Assembly: GCA_963734065.1 (NCBI GenBank) | Contig: CAVTFN010000005.1 | Span: 558,001-622,000 of the forward strand | Direction of reading: 5' to 3' | DNA: 64,000 bases | Source: DATBLE01 sp963734065 | GTDB lineage: Bacteria; Actinomycetota; Thermoleophilia; Gaiellales; Gaiellaceae | In this document: positions 8,779 through 18,061 of the stretch, in pieces | Numbering within the stretch: position 1 is the stretch's first letter | Layout of the letters: each line of letters starts with the position of its first letter | The notes under the pieces: generated by a model | The model's input: only the letters and a program-made list of their open reading frames with translations | Database searches by the model: none | What the model was told of the DNA's origin: nothing | Position numbers and translations under genes: made by a program

Positions 8779-11585
8779 TTCGCTGTCACCTCCCACCCTT
8801 GGTTTCCTTGGCGGAGTTGCCAGTCGGCCGGCGTGGCGCTCACACCGCTGCGATCGATGCGGAGCCGAAGCGGCTTTCCTCGGAAGCGCAGCGCGAACTC
8901 GAGCGCGTTCCACTCCTTCGGCAGCCGAGGATCGACGAACAGCACATCACCACGCGGGCGGATGCCGCCGAATCCAAATGCGAGCGCTTGCCACAGGCCG
9001 CCCATCGTTGCCAGGTGCAGCCCGCCCGCCGTGGTACCGGTCAAATCATCGAGATCCATTCGGGCTGCGACCGCCAGTGACTCGAGCGCTGACCGGTAGC
9101 GTCCGGCGCGGGCGAGCACGCTCGCGTTGATCGCCGGCGAGAGCGAGCTGCCGTGCGCGGTTCGCGGCTCGTAGAAGTCGAGGTTCGGGACGAGCGAGCC
9201 CGGCGCGACCTCATCGGGCAGCAAGTGGTGAAGCATCAGCACATCCGCCTGCTTCAGCACCTGCGCGCCGTTGGTGCGCTCGGCGCCGAGCAGGAGGTCG
9301 GCGGCAATCGGCCGGCGAGGCGCGATCTCTTCGATCACGAGCGGCTCGAGCTTGAAGAAGCCGGCGAACTGCTCGTAGAGACCGCTCGCTCGGTCGTAGC
9401 CGTCGATGAGTGCATCGGCGATCCTCAGCCAGTTCGTGCGCTCTGCCTGCTCGACCCCGTCGAGGGTTGCCGCTCGGCGGAGATTCCAGCGCGCGAGCAC
9501 ATTCGTGAACGCGTTGTCGTCAACAGGCTCGTGGTACTCGTCAGGCCCGATCACGCCGTAGATGTGCGCCCGACCGTCCGGACCGTACCGCACACGCGAG
9601 GCCCAGTAGCGGGCAGTCTCGACGATGAGGTCGCGGCCGGGGCCGGCAGCGAATGCTTCGTCGCCCGTCCAGTCCAGGTAACAGGCTGCCGCCCACGCGA
9701 CGTCACCGACGATGTGTTCCTCGAGCTCGCCAGTGCGGATCGGGACGAGCTCGCCGGTGGCGAGTCGCGCAGAGGTCGGCGTCACGTCATTGCCGTCGCC
9801 GGCGGACTCCCACGCGAATCGGGCGCCCGATCGGCCGAGCGTGCGCGCCAGCTCGCGGGCGGCGGGCAACCGGCGCACCCGGTACTCGAGCATCGCCCGC
9901 GCGGCCGTGGGATGCGTGGCCGCCAGGAAGGGGAGTACGAACACATCGCTGTCCCAGAAGACGTGGCCGCGGTAGGCCGGTCCGCTGATCCCGCGCGCCC
10001 CGACGGCCGCTTCGTCTGTGTCTGCGACCGACGCCATCAGGTGGAAGAGCGCGAAGCGGATCGCTCGCTGCAGCTCCGGATCGCCCTCGACGATGACTTC
10101 GGCCTCCTGCCAGCGCTGCGCCCACGCCTCCCGATGCTCGCGCAAGAGCCGTTCGAAGCCAGCCGTCTGCGCGGCGGCGAGCGCCTTCTGCGCGACAGCC
10201 TGCTCCGGGTCGTAGGCGCCCAGGCGCTCGAGGACGTCACCGCGGCGTCGATCTCGAAGCACGGCCGTGACCGTCTCGCGCGTCCGGCGCCGTCGGCGAG
10301 GCACGACCACAGTGGGGTTCGCCTGTGCACGAAGCGCGACGGTGGCGGGCCGCGCAATCGACGAGAAGCGAAGGGAGGTAAGCGGCCCCTCCTCGCGCAA
10401 CAGCCCGCTCGCCAGATCGAGCCGCCGCGTGATTCGCGGCCTCCTTGCCGGGGCAGGGGCAAGTCGCGTCCAGTCGGGGCATGCGGCCAGCTCAGTGGCA
10501 GGGCCGTCACCGACGTAGACCCCAGAGAACAGGACGCCCGGCGCCGTGTCCGTGTGGTCGAAGAGCGGTGCGCCGCGCGTTCCGAGCCGGCCGTCGGCGA
10601 GCGTGAGGAGCGTCTCGTGCACGCGCTCCAGCCGGGGATCGAGGCCGTTGACGACGAATGTCCAGTTGGGATCGTTGCCGAGTTCGGGGACGTCGCCGCG
10701 GCGGCGCCGCTCGAGCTGGTCCGCCAGCACCTGCAGGAAGGCAGCCGGGCCGCCGCCGAGCTCGAACACCTCCCCGGGGGTGCCATTCGGCTCTGCTCCG
10801 ACAGAAAAAGCCGTCGCCCCTGACCCCTCCGGGACGAGGAGAAAGGAATCGCTGCCAGACAGGCCGCCCAGAGGCCCGAACTCGTCGCCCGCGATCAGAA
10901 CGAGGCCGGAGCCAATCCCGCGGCGACTCAGCTCCGCACACGCCCACCGGGCAGCGTCGGCCTTGTCGGTGAGCCCAATCTCGACGTGCTTGGCGTCGCT
11001 TGTCACGCGAGGATCGGCCAGTCCGGCAGAGCGCGCGGCCGTCAGTGCGATCTCGACGGCGTCCCCGAGACCCGTGAGCCCGGCGTCACGTAGGCGCGCC
11101 TGCACCGCCGCGAGCAGCTCACCGATCCTCGCCTTCGGCGGGTCGGCCCAGGCCGGCTCCGGGATCAGGTCGACCTTGCGCCGATTCAGCCGCTGTGAGA
11201 CCACCGCGGCGGTGACACCGCGGCGCCCGAGCTCGGCAACAGTCTCCGCTGCAGCCGTGTCAAGCGCCTCCTCCTCCGCCGGTGACGCTAGCCGCTGGTC
11301 GATCAGCTCGATCCCGTGCGGGCCCGCCTCGTAAACCTCGGAGCCGCGGTTCACACAGAAATAGAGACGCCCCGGCCCCGCCGGTCGAGCGCCCAGCTGC
11401 CCGTCGACGTTGCCAACATGCGTGCCGGTGATCACGATCAGATCGAGCCCGCGCGCGCTCACCTTTTCGACCAGCGCCCGCAACTCGCTCGCGTCGGCGC
11501 TCCGGTCGGGCACCGCCGTCCCATCCCAGTCGAAGACGACGGCCTCGAAGCGGTGATCGAGGGAGGGCGGTAGCCGAAGATCCAC
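8775..11585 (-). CDS. HAD phosphatase - GH65 disaccharide phosphorylase fusion
   Basis: A 936-residue two-domain protein. Residues 1-250 are a HAD domain with the DxDxT nucleophile motif (VFDWDGTAVPD). Residues 270-930 are a glycoside hydrolase family 65 fold (trehalose, kojibiose or nigerose phosphorylase type), with GHVFWDSDVFVLPFL, the catalytic acid region GPDEYHEPVDDNAFTN, and HGSSLSPAINAS. The arrangement resembles mycobacterial OtsB1, a HAD-GH65 fusion. The likely role is phosphorolysis or turnover of an alpha-linked disaccharide such as trehalose; the exact substrate cannot be read. GTG start with a weak ribosome site. Confidence 0.88.
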   Translation of the reverse strand: MDLRLPPSLDHRFEAVVFDWDGTAVPDRSADASELRALVEKVSARGLDLIVITGTHVGNVDGQLGARPAGPGRLYFCVNRGSEVYEAGPHGIELIDQRLASPAEEEALDTAAAETVAELGRRGVTAAVVSQRLNRRKVDLIPEPAWADPPKARIGELLAAVQARLRDAGLTGLGDAVEIALTAARSAGLADPRVTSDAKHVEIGLTDKADAARWACAELSRRGIGSGLVLIAGDEFGPLGGLSGSDSFLLVPEGSGATAFSVGAEPNGTPGEVFELGGGPAAFLQVLADQLERRRRGDVPELGNDPNWTFVVNGLDPRLERVHETLLTLADGRLGTRGAPLFDHTDTAPGVLFSGVYVGDGPATELAACPDWTRLAPAPARRPRITRRLDLASGLLREEGPLTSLRFSSIARPATVALRAQANPTVVVPRRRRRTRETVTAVLRDRRRGDVLERLGAYDPEQAVAQKALAAAQTAGFERLLREHREAWAQRWQEAEVIVEGDPELQRAIRFALFHLMASVADTDEAAVGARGISGPAYRGHVFWDSDVFVLPFLAATHPTAARAMLEYRVRRLPAARELARTLGRSGARFAWESAGDGNDVTPTSARLATGELVPIRTGELEEHIVGDVAWAAACYLDWTGDEAFAAGPGRDLIVETARYWASRVRYGPDGRAHIYGVIGPDEYHEPVDDNAFTNVLARWNLRRAATLDGVEQAERTNWLRIADALIDGYDRASGLYEQFAGFFKLEPLVIEEIAPRRPIAADLLLGAERTNGAQVLKQADVLMLHHLLPDEVAPGSLVPNLDFYEPRTAHGSSLSPAINASVLARAGRYRSALESLAVAARMDLDDLTGTTAGGLHLATMGGLWQALAFGFGGIRPRGDVLFVDPRLPKEWNALEFALRFRGKPLRLRIDRSGVSATPADWQLRQGNQGWEVTAK

Positions 11586-11904
11586 TTTCCGGTCCCGAAC
11601 TTGGATTGTACTCGTGACCGGGCGCGGCTCACGGGTCGATTTCGAGATTGGGATCCCGGCGGTGACAGAGGGTCCGCGGGTTACAACCAGCAGCTGCTCA
11701 AGGCCTGTCGTTCAACCCGCAGCACGAAGCGCCACCTATCGCACCGACGGCAACGAGGGTGGTCGCTCTCATTCTCCTCGCCGGCCGCCCGCCGCCGAGG
11801 CAGCGCCGACAGCCTGGACATTGGCGCGCGACCTCCCGGCTTGAGACCAGGAGGTCGCTGCCTGGAAGGCGGCCAGAAGGTCGCCTCAATACCAAAGACA
11901 GGGG
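11586..11904. other. Intergenic region, no gene seen
   Basis: About 320 bases separate two minus-strand units. CGACCTCC (11829-11836) can pair with GGAGGTCG (11850-11857) around a 13-nt loop and may help terminate transcription. No supported coding region. Confidence 0.4.
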
Positions 11905-12750
11905 CTAGGCGCCCGCGAACTCGAGGATCGCCCGGGCTGCGGCCGGCGCACGGTCGCCGAAGGCGAAGGTGATGTGGTTGCCGGGCACCTCGGCGAGCGT
12001 CCCGTGCCGCAACCGCCCGACTAGACGGGCGGCGCCCTCGGCGCTCATGATCGGTGGCGAGCCCGGAGGACCGAACGGGCCGCAGGTGCGCAGCACCAAC
12101 GTCGGGCACTCGATCCGGGGGGCAAGCGTGGCCCAGTCTGGCTCGAATGCCGCCTCGACGCACTGCCGGATGTGCTCGGGCCGCACGTTTGACCGCACCG
12201 TCCCGTCAGGCAGCGCCTCGAGCTCGCTCGCGTACCACGCGGCGAGATCGTCGTCCCACGCATCCCCGGCGAAGTACGGGAGCGACCTCGCGAATTCGAG
12301 GAACGCCTCCTTCGACGGATAGGTCTGGTCGAGGCGGGCGAGCGACGGCCCGATCTGATCGAGGACGCTTGGGTCCACCTCGTCGGGCACGTCGAGGACG
12401 AGTGCGCGCTCCACCCGCCCGGGCTCGGTGGCGGTGAGATACAGCGTTAGCAGCCCGCCGAACGAGTGCCCGCCCAGCAGGACCCGGTCGAGACCGAGTT
12501 CGTCGAGGACGCCGGCGACGTCGGCGGCGTGGTCGGCCATCGAGTAGCCGCCCTCAGGCCTGTCGCTCGACCCGCGTCCGCGCAGGTCGAGCGCGAGCAC
12601 CCGCAGCGCCGGCGTGAGCAGGCCGGCCAGCACGTCAAGGGAGTGGGCATTCGCGGAGAGACCGTGCAGAAGGACGAGGGTCGGCCCGTCGCCCTCGTGC
12701 TCGAGGTAGTGCAGGCGGAGGCCGTTCGCCTCGACGAAACGGCTCGTCAC
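11905..12750 (-). CDS. Alpha/beta hydrolase (last gene of the liv-ligase operon)
   Basis: A 281-residue serine hydrolase of the alpha/beta fold. It shows the oxyanion region LLHGLSANAHS, the nucleophile elbow GGHSFGGLL and the catalytic histidine in PGNHITF near the C-terminus. The ATG overlaps the stop of the acyl-CoA ligase gene (ATGA). It could cleave an ester or thioester, or act as a beta-lactone decarboxylase (OleB-like) given the ligase and KAS III neighbours; sequence alone does not decide. Confidence 0.82.
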   Translation of the reverse strand: MTSRFVEANGLRLHYLEHEGDGPTLVLLHGLSANAHSLDVLAGLLTPALRVLALDLRGRGSSDRPEGGYSMADHAADVAGVLDELGLDRVLLGGHSFGGLLTLYLTATEPGRVERALVLDVPDEVDPSVLDQIGPSLARLDQTYPSKEAFLEFARSLPYFAGDAWDDDLAAWYASELEALPDGTVRSNVRPEHIRQCVEAAFEPDWATLAPRIECPTLVLRTCGPFGPPGSPPIMSAEGAARLVGRLRHGTLAEVPGNHITFAFGDRAPAAARAILEFAGA

Positions 12751-14249
12751 ACCCGCTCCAGGTACTCGTCGCGGATCACCCGGCGCAGGGTCTTGCCGGC
12801 CGCGCTGAATGGGAACTCGCTGCGGACTACGACCTCCCGGACCCGCTGGTAGCGGGCGGACACCCGCTCGTTGATCCAGTCGCGCAGCTCGTCGCCGGTG
12901 ACGTCGGCGTCCGGGAGCAACCGTACGGCCGCGATCAGGCCCTCACCCCAGCGCTCGTCGGGCACGCCGAAGACGGCGACGTCGAGGACGTCGGGGTGTC
13001 GCACGGCCACCTCCTCGATGTCGCGCGGGTAGACGTTGATCCCCCCCGAGATGACGAGGTCCTTCTTGCGGTCGACCAGATACAGGAAGCCGTCCTCGTC
13101 GACGTAGCCGACGTCGCCGGTGTGCAGCCAGCCGCCGACAAGCGCAGCCTCGGTCAGGTCGGGGTGGCGATGGTAGCCGGGCGTCAGGATCGGCCCGCGC
13201 CCCACGATCTCGCCGACTTCTCCAGGCCCGAGATCGCCCCCGTCCTCGCCGACGATGCGCAGCTCGTACAGCGGTGGCGGAACACCGACCGAGTCCGGCT
13301 TGCGCTCGACGTCGTCACGGTCGAGGACAGTGACGAAGCCCTCGGTGAGGCCGTAGAGCTCGTACAGGCGGCGCGGCAGCCGCCGGACCAGCTCCAGCTT
13401 GTGCTCGAGCAGGAGCGGCGCGCCGAGGGAGAGGATCATCTCGAGGTCAGGCAGGTGCGCATCGTCGAAGTCCTCGCGGCGTAGCAGCGCGATGAGCTGC
13501 GACGGGACGAGCATCGTGTGCGTAACGCGTTCGCGGGCGAGCGCGTCGATCACGTCGCCCGGTTCGAACGCCGGCAGCAGGACGTACGTGCAGCCGAGGT
13601 AGAGAGCCGGCATCAGCGTGACGAACGCGCCGTTGAAGGCGAGCGAGCCGGAGTGCATGACGACGCTCTCCGGGTGGATGCGGAACGAGCTCGCCATGCC
13701 GGTCGCGTAGGCCTCGCGGATCCCGTGCGTGTGGACGATCCCCTTCGGCTTGCCGGTCGTGCCCGAGCTGTAGAGGATCGTCAGCGGGTGGTCCCCCGGC
13801 AAACCGGGGGCGGACGGCGAAGCCGCCGACGCCGCGTCGGTCAGCGCCTCGTAGGAGCCGCCGACGACGAGGAAGCCCTCCGGGGAAAGGCCGAGCGCCG
13901 CCCGCACCTGCTCCGCCTCGTCGGCGATCCGCTCGGACACAACGAGGGCCGAGACCCCTGCGTCGGCGAACAGTGAGGCGAGGCCCTCTGCGCGAAGGAG
14001 CGGGCTCAACGGCACGGCGACGATCCCTGTCTTCATTGCGGCGAGGTAGAGCTCGACGGTGGCGACGCAGTTGTCCAGCACGAGGCCGACCAGGTCGCCC
14101 GCCTGCAGTCCGAGGCCGAGGAGCGCGTTGGCCGCCCGGTTCGCGCGCGCGTCGAGCTCGGCGTGCGTCATCCGCCGCCCGCGGAAGACGAGCGCGAGGT
14201 CGTCGCTTCGGTAGCGGCCGTGGCGCGCCGATAGCGACTCGAGGCTCAG
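12747..14249 (-). CDS. AMP-forming acyl-CoA synthetase
   Basis: A 500-residue ANL-superfamily enzyme that activates a carboxylic acid through an acyl-adenylate to the CoA thioester. Motifs: P-loop YSSGTTGKPKGIVHTHG, ELYGLTEG, GWLHTGDVGYVDEDGFLYLV, and the C-terminal lysine region SAAGKTLRRV. The first ATG (14171) would cut off the usual N-terminus (ARHGRYRSDDLALVFRGRR). A CTG at 14249 overlapping the upstream TGA as CTGA gives the complete family N-terminus, so I propose a CTG start (inference). Coupled on both sides. Confidence 0.85.
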   Translation of the reverse strand: MSLESLSARHGRYRSDDLALVFRGRRMTHAELDARANRAANALLGLGLQAGDLVGLVLDNCVATVELYLAAMKTGIVAVPLSPLLRAEGLASLFADAGVSALVVSERIADEAEQVRAALGLSPEGFLVVGGSYEALTDAASAASPSAPGLPGDHPLTILYSSGTTGKPKGIVHTHGIREAYATGMASSFRIHPESVVMHSGSLAFNGAFVTLMPALYLGCTYVLLPAFEPGDVIDALARERVTHTMLVPSQLIALLRREDFDDAHLPDLEMILSLGAPLLLEHKLELVRRLPRRLYELYGLTEGFVTVLDRDDVERKPDSVGVPPPLYELRIVGEDGGDLGPGEVGEIVGRGPILTPGYHRHPDLTEAALVGGWLHTGDVGYVDEDGFLYLVDRKKDLVISGGINVYPRDIEEVAVRHPDVLDVAVFGVPDERWGEGLIAAVRLLPDADVTGDELRDWINERVSARYQRVREVVVRSEFPFSAAGKTLRRVIRDEYLERV

Positions 14250-15241
14250 GCTTCCCCCCAGCGGACGACGCTCGCCGCCCAGGTGTAGCCGGTGCCTGCC
14301 GCGAGCAGGAGCACGAGGTCGCCGTCCCGTAGCGCACCCTCCCGGGCGGCCCGGTCGAGCGCGAGCAGCGGGTCGACGCCGCTCATGTGGCCGGTGTCGT
14401 CGAGGTACGCGGCGCGGGACTCGTCGAGTCCAAGCTCGGCGAGGAGCGCGCGGTGCATCGACGGCTTCATGTGAATGCCGCAGAGGTAGCCGACGTCCGC
14501 CAGGGCCGCGCCGCTTCGCTCGACCGCTCCGCGCGCAGCAGCGACGAAGTTCGCAAGGCTCACCTGGTCGAGCCCGCGTTTCATCTCCTCCGGGTCGACA
14601 ACGTCGAGGAAGCGGTAGCCGCCGTTCGGCGAGATGCTCCCGCCCGAGGGCACCTTCACCTGGAGCGAGAATGACCCGTCGGTCAGGCCGTGGCAGCCGA
14701 GTAGCTCGTTCCGCCCACCGTCCTTGACGAGCAGGCCGGCAACGGCGCCGTCGCCGAAGTTGAACATGAAGCGCGCGCGCTCATTCGCGTAGTCGAGGAG
14801 GTAGGACTCCCGGCAGGCAGCGACGAGGAGGATCGTCCGCAGCTCGTCCTCGGCGAAGAGCATGTCGCGCGCGACGCGCAGCGCAACAGGCGTGCCACAC
14901 GAGACGTTGTCGTACTCGACCGCGTAGGCGCGCGTCGCGCCGAGCCGGTGCGCGAGCAGCGGCGCGACCTGCCAGACCGTGTAGTCCTTCCACATCGACC
15001 CGTAGTACATGACGACGTCGATCGTCTCGGGGTCGATGCCCGAGTCGGCGAGGAGCGCCTCCGCCGCACGGAGCGAGAGGTCGCTCACGTGCTCGTCCTC
15101 GCCCGCGACGTGCTTTCCGCGCAGGCCGAACTTCTCCACGATCACGCCCTCGGGAATGCCGCTTCGCTCGGCGACCTCGGCCGCAGTCATCCAGCGCTCG
15201 GGAAGGTAGGCGGCGGTCGCCGCCAGCGACACCGTTGTCAT
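14246..15241 (-). CDS. 3-oxoacyl-ACP synthase III-like condensing enzyme
   Basis: A 331-residue thiolase-superfamily protein of KAS III (FabH) type. Cys115 in EYDNVSCGTPVA is the predicted acyl-accepting nucleophile and GIHMKPS holds the catalytic His. The residue that is Asn in FabH appears as His (TGHMSGVD), as in several secondary-metabolism KAS III proteins. It sits between a TetR gene and an acyl-CoA ligase with ATGA overlaps on both sides, so a CoA-linked substrate is more likely than housekeeping fatty-acid initiation (inference). Confidence 0.85.
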   Translation of the reverse strand: MTTVSLAATAAYLPERWMTAAEVAERSGIPEGVIVEKFGLRGKHVAGEDEHVSDLSLRAAEALLADSGIDPETIDVVMYYGSMWKDYTVWQVAPLLAHRLGATRAYAVEYDNVSCGTPVALRVARDMLFAEDELRTILLVAACRESYLLDYANERARFMFNFGDGAVAGLLVKDGGRNELLGCHGLTDGSFSLQVKVPSGGSISPNGGYRFLDVVDPEEMKRGLDQVSLANFVAAARGAVERSGAALADVGYLCGIHMKPSMHRALLAELGLDESRAAYLDDTGHMSGVDPLLALDRAAREGALRDGDLVLLLAAGTGYTWAASVVRWGEA

Positions 15242-15849
15242 CGGGACGGCTCCAGGACGGCGCGGATGATCCGGCCGAGCTCGTCGGCGACGTCGTCCGG
15301 GACGCTGCCGTTGCCCCAGAGGATCCAGCGCATGCCGATCATCTCGCCGATCGCCATCAGCGCCCATGCAGCCACCTCGGGGTCGATCGGCCCGAACTCG
15401 CGACGGTCGACGGCCTCGCGGAGCGAGGCGACGTACCGCTCGGACACCGTGTCGTAGTGCCACCGGAAGATGTCCGGGGAGACGAACGCGGCCTGGCGGA
15501 TGATCTTGTACAGACCGGGATGGCTGACGGTGAAGTCGAAGAATCCGCGGAAGCCGAGCAACTCGCGCTCCAGGCGCGTCTCACCTTTGTCCGCCGCCTC
15601 GCTCATTGCGTGGCGGATGCTCCGGTTCAGGTCGCGGACGAGCTCATCGAAGACCTCCTGCTTGGAGCTGAAGTACAGGTAGAAGGTCCCCTGCCCGGCT
15701 CCGGCCGCCTCGGTGATCTTCACGATCGAGGCGTCGTGGTAACCGAGGTCGCCAAAGACCTGCTCGGCCGCCTCGAGCAGGCGCCGGCGCGTCTCGATGC
15801 CCCGGACCGATAGCGTGCGCCCGTCTGCGCCAGTGACGATCTCGCTCAT
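15238..15849 (-). CDS. TetR-family transcriptional regulator
   Basis: A 203-residue protein with an N-terminal TetR helix-turn-helix (RRRLLEAAEQVFGDLGYH, then ITEAAGAGQGTFYLYFSSK) and a variable ligand-binding C-terminal domain. It is embedded inside the operon with ATGA overlaps on both sides, so it is made with the enzymes and is a plausible local repressor responding to an acyl-CoA or free acid. No operator could be assigned with confidence. Confidence 0.9.
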   Translation of the reverse strand: MSEIVTGADGRTLSVRGIETRRRLLEAAEQVFGDLGYHDASIVKITEAAGAGQGTFYLYFSSKQEVFDELVRDLNRSIRHAMSEAADKGETRLERELLGFRGFFDFTVSHPGLYKIIRQAAFVSPDIFRWHYDTVSERYVASLREAVDRREFGPIDPEVAAWALMAIGEMIGMRWILWGNGSVPDDVADELGRIIRAVLEPSR

Positions 15850-17273
15850 CGCACGGCCTCCAGCAGCCCCTGCTTCTGGATCTTGCCGAGGCTGTTGCGT
15901 GGCACCTCGGGGACGAAACGCACCGAACTCGGCACCTTGAATGTCGCGAGGCGGCCGCGGCACCACTCCATCAGCGCCTCGCCCTCCACGCCGTCCGCGA
16001 CAACGAACGCCGCGCCGACCTCGCCCCAGCGCTCGTCCGGCACACCGACGACTGCGGCGTCGACCACGCACGGGTGCTCGTGGAGGACTGCCTCGACCTC
16101 GGCCGGGTAGACATTCTCGCCGCCCGAGATGTACATGTCCTTCAGCCGCCCCTTGATCCGATAGAAGCCCTCCGCGTCGGCCTCGGCGATGTCCCCGGTC
16201 CTGAGCCAGCCGTCCCCGGTGAACGCCTCTGCGGTCGCCTCCGGGTTCCGCCAATAGCCGGGGAAGACGTTCGGGCCGCGCACCTGCAGTTCGCTCTCGT
16301 CCGAGAGCCGGACCTCGACGAACGGGTACGGCTTGCCGGCGTACCCGAGCTTCCGCACCGCGTCCTCTGGCGGCAGACAGAGGACGTTGGGCGCGGCCTC
16401 AGTCAGGCCGTACCCCTGGATCACCGCCGTGCCACGCGCCGCCCACGTCTCGAGCAGAGCCTCGGGCATCGGCGCGCCGCCGACGACGGCGCGCTCGAGG
16501 CTGGAGAGGTCGGCGTCGGCGAACGCCCGATTCTGGGCGAGGAAGAGGTAGATCGGCGGCACACCCATCATCGTCGTCACGCGCTTCTCCTCGATCAGCC
16601 CGAGCACCCGCTCGGCGCTGAACTCGCGCTCGAGGACGAGCGTGGCGCCCTTGAGCCAGGCGAGAAGCGCCTGCACGTTCCAGCCGCCGACGTGAAACTG
16701 CGGCAGCACCTGGAGCACGACGTCACCCGCATGCACGCCCGTCGCGAGGTCGAACGAGAGGTTCGTCCAGAAGCAGTTCGCGTGCGTGAGCAGCGCTCCC
16801 TTCGGCTTCCCCGTCGTTCCCGAGGTGTAGATCAGGAACAGGCCATCGCCGTCCTCGACCGGGACCGGCGGGGCCTGGCGCCGTTCAGGTACGGCCAGGC
16901 GCTCGAACCGCGTGCCCGTCTCGCCGGCCAGGTCGTCGTAGCCGGGCTCGACGAGGAAGAGCGCCGGCTCGGCGTCGTCGAGCTGGAAGCGGAGCTCGGG
17001 CGCTGTCAGCCGCCAGGAGAGCGGAAGGAGGGTCAGCCCGGCCTTGGCGCAGCCGAAGAGCACGGCGACGTGGTCCGGCGAATTGCCGCTCAGGGTCGCG
17101 ACCCGGTCGCCGCGCTTCAGGTCGGCCTCGGCGAAGGCGGCCGCGAACGCATCGGACCGCTCGTTGAGTTCGCCGTAGGTGACCAGCTCGCCCTGGTAGT
17201 CGATTGCGACCCGCCCGGGTGTCGTGCGGCCGCGATCGCGGATCCAGCGGCAGATCGTGTGCCTGCCCGTCAT
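15846..17273 (-). CDS. AMP-forming acyl-CoA synthetase (second copy)
   Basis: A 475-residue ANL enzyme of the FadD type. Motifs: YTSGTTGKPKGALLTHAN, GYGLTEAAPNV, GWLRTGDIAEADAEGFYRIKGR, and NSLGKIQKQGL with the catalytic lysine. It differs clearly from the second ligase in the operon, so the two probably act on different acids or at different steps. The ATG overlaps the stop of the alpha/beta hydrolase upstream, and its own stop overlaps the TetR start. Confidence 0.9.
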   Translation of the reverse strand: MTGRHTICRWIRDRGRTTPGRVAIDYQGELVTYGELNERSDAFAAAFAEADLKRGDRVATLSGNSPDHVAVLFGCAKAGLTLLPLSWRLTAPELRFQLDDAEPALFLVEPGYDDLAGETGTRFERLAVPERRQAPPVPVEDGDGLFLIYTSGTTGKPKGALLTHANCFWTNLSFDLATGVHAGDVVLQVLPQFHVGGWNVQALLAWLKGATLVLEREFSAERVLGLIEEKRVTTMMGVPPIYLFLAQNRAFADADLSSLERAVVGGAPMPEALLETWAARGTAVIQGYGLTEAAPNVLCLPPEDAVRKLGYAGKPYPFVEVRLSDESELQVRGPNVFPGYWRNPEATAEAFTGDGWLRTGDIAEADAEGFYRIKGRLKDMYISGGENVYPAEVEAVLHEHPCVVDAAVVGVPDERWGEVGAAFVVADGVEGEALMEWCRGRLATFKVPSSVRFVPEVPRNSLGKIQKQGLLEAVR

Positions 17274-18061
17274 GCGAGGAACTCCAGCAGAAGCGACGCG
17301 AACTCGGCAGGCCGGTTCCAGAAGAAGAGGTGGCCGCCGGGCACAAGCCTGAGCTTCGCGCCCGGGATGCGCTCGGCGAGCAGCGCTGCGTTGCGTGGAT
17401 CGACGACCACGTCGCCTTCGCCTTGGACAACGAGCGTCGGCGCCTCGATCTCCGGAAGCTCCTCCCACCCGTCGAAGGTGCCCCAGATCCCGGCCTGGGC
17501 GGCCCAGCCGGCCGGGTCGGGCGGGTTCGCCGTCCGGAGCTCCACGATCCGCTCGACCAGCGCCGGCTCGACATCCGGCTCCAGCGCGTTCTCCACGAAC
17601 CGGCGCAGGGCAACCGCAGGGTCGAGCGAGGGAGCCTCGGCCATCAGCTGCAGCGTCGGAGCCGGGAGCGGGTGCATGTTCGACATGCCGGACATCGTCG
17701 CGACGAGCACGAGCCGCTCGAGGCGCAACGGATGGCGAAGCGCGAGCTCCTGCGCGACCGCGCCGCCGAGGCTCGCGCCGACGACGTGCGCGCGCTCGAC
17801 ACCGACCGCGTCGAGGACGGCAAGCGCGTCGCCGGCCAGCTGCGCTGCCGTGTACGGACCCGGCGGGACGTCGCTCTCCCCGTAGCCGCGGTTGTCGAAC
17901 GTGAGGACGTGGAAGCGCTCGGCGAGCGGCTCGAGGATCGGCTGCCAGCCCCAGCGTCCATAGCCGAGCCCCATGATCATGAGCAGCGCCGGCCCGGTGC
18001 CGTGCGACTCGAAGGCGACGGACACATCGCCGTTTACCGCGCGCTGGACTGCCCCGCTCAT
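17270..18061 (-). CDS. Alpha/beta hydrolase (Liv operon, upstream copy)
   Basis: A 263-residue alpha/beta hydrolase: oxyanion region MIMGLGYGRWGWQP, DNRGYGESD, nucleophile elbow GASLGGAVAQ, an acid in VVQGEGDVVV and the catalytic His in PGGHLFFWNRP. It lies directly between the LivM permease and an acyl-CoA ligase with ATGA overlaps, which suggests hydrolysis of an imported ester or lactone to an acid for CoA activation (inference). Confidence 0.85.
   Translation of the reverse strand: MSGAVQRAVNGDVSVAFESHGTGPALLMIMGLGYGRWGWQPILEPLAERFHVLTFDNRGYGESDVPPGPYTAAQLAGDALAVLDAVGVERAHVVGASLGGAVAQELALRHPLRLERLVLVATMSGMSNMHPLPAPTLQLMAEAPSLDPAVALRRFVENALEPDVEPALVERIVELRTANPPDPAGWAAQAGIWGTFDGWEELPEIEAPTLVVQGEGDVVVDPRNAALLAERIPGAKLRLVPGGHLFFWNRPAEFASLLLEFLA

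Noticed and set aside
8074..10823. Long plus-strand open frames opposite the HAD-GH65 and Usp genes
   Set aside because: They are antisense shadows of high-GC coding sequence without ribosome sites or family motifs.
11905..15241. Complete OleABCD olefin pathway
   Set aside because: No OleD-type reductase is present and the KAS III and ligases also fit ordinary acyl-CoA chemistry; kept only as an alternative.
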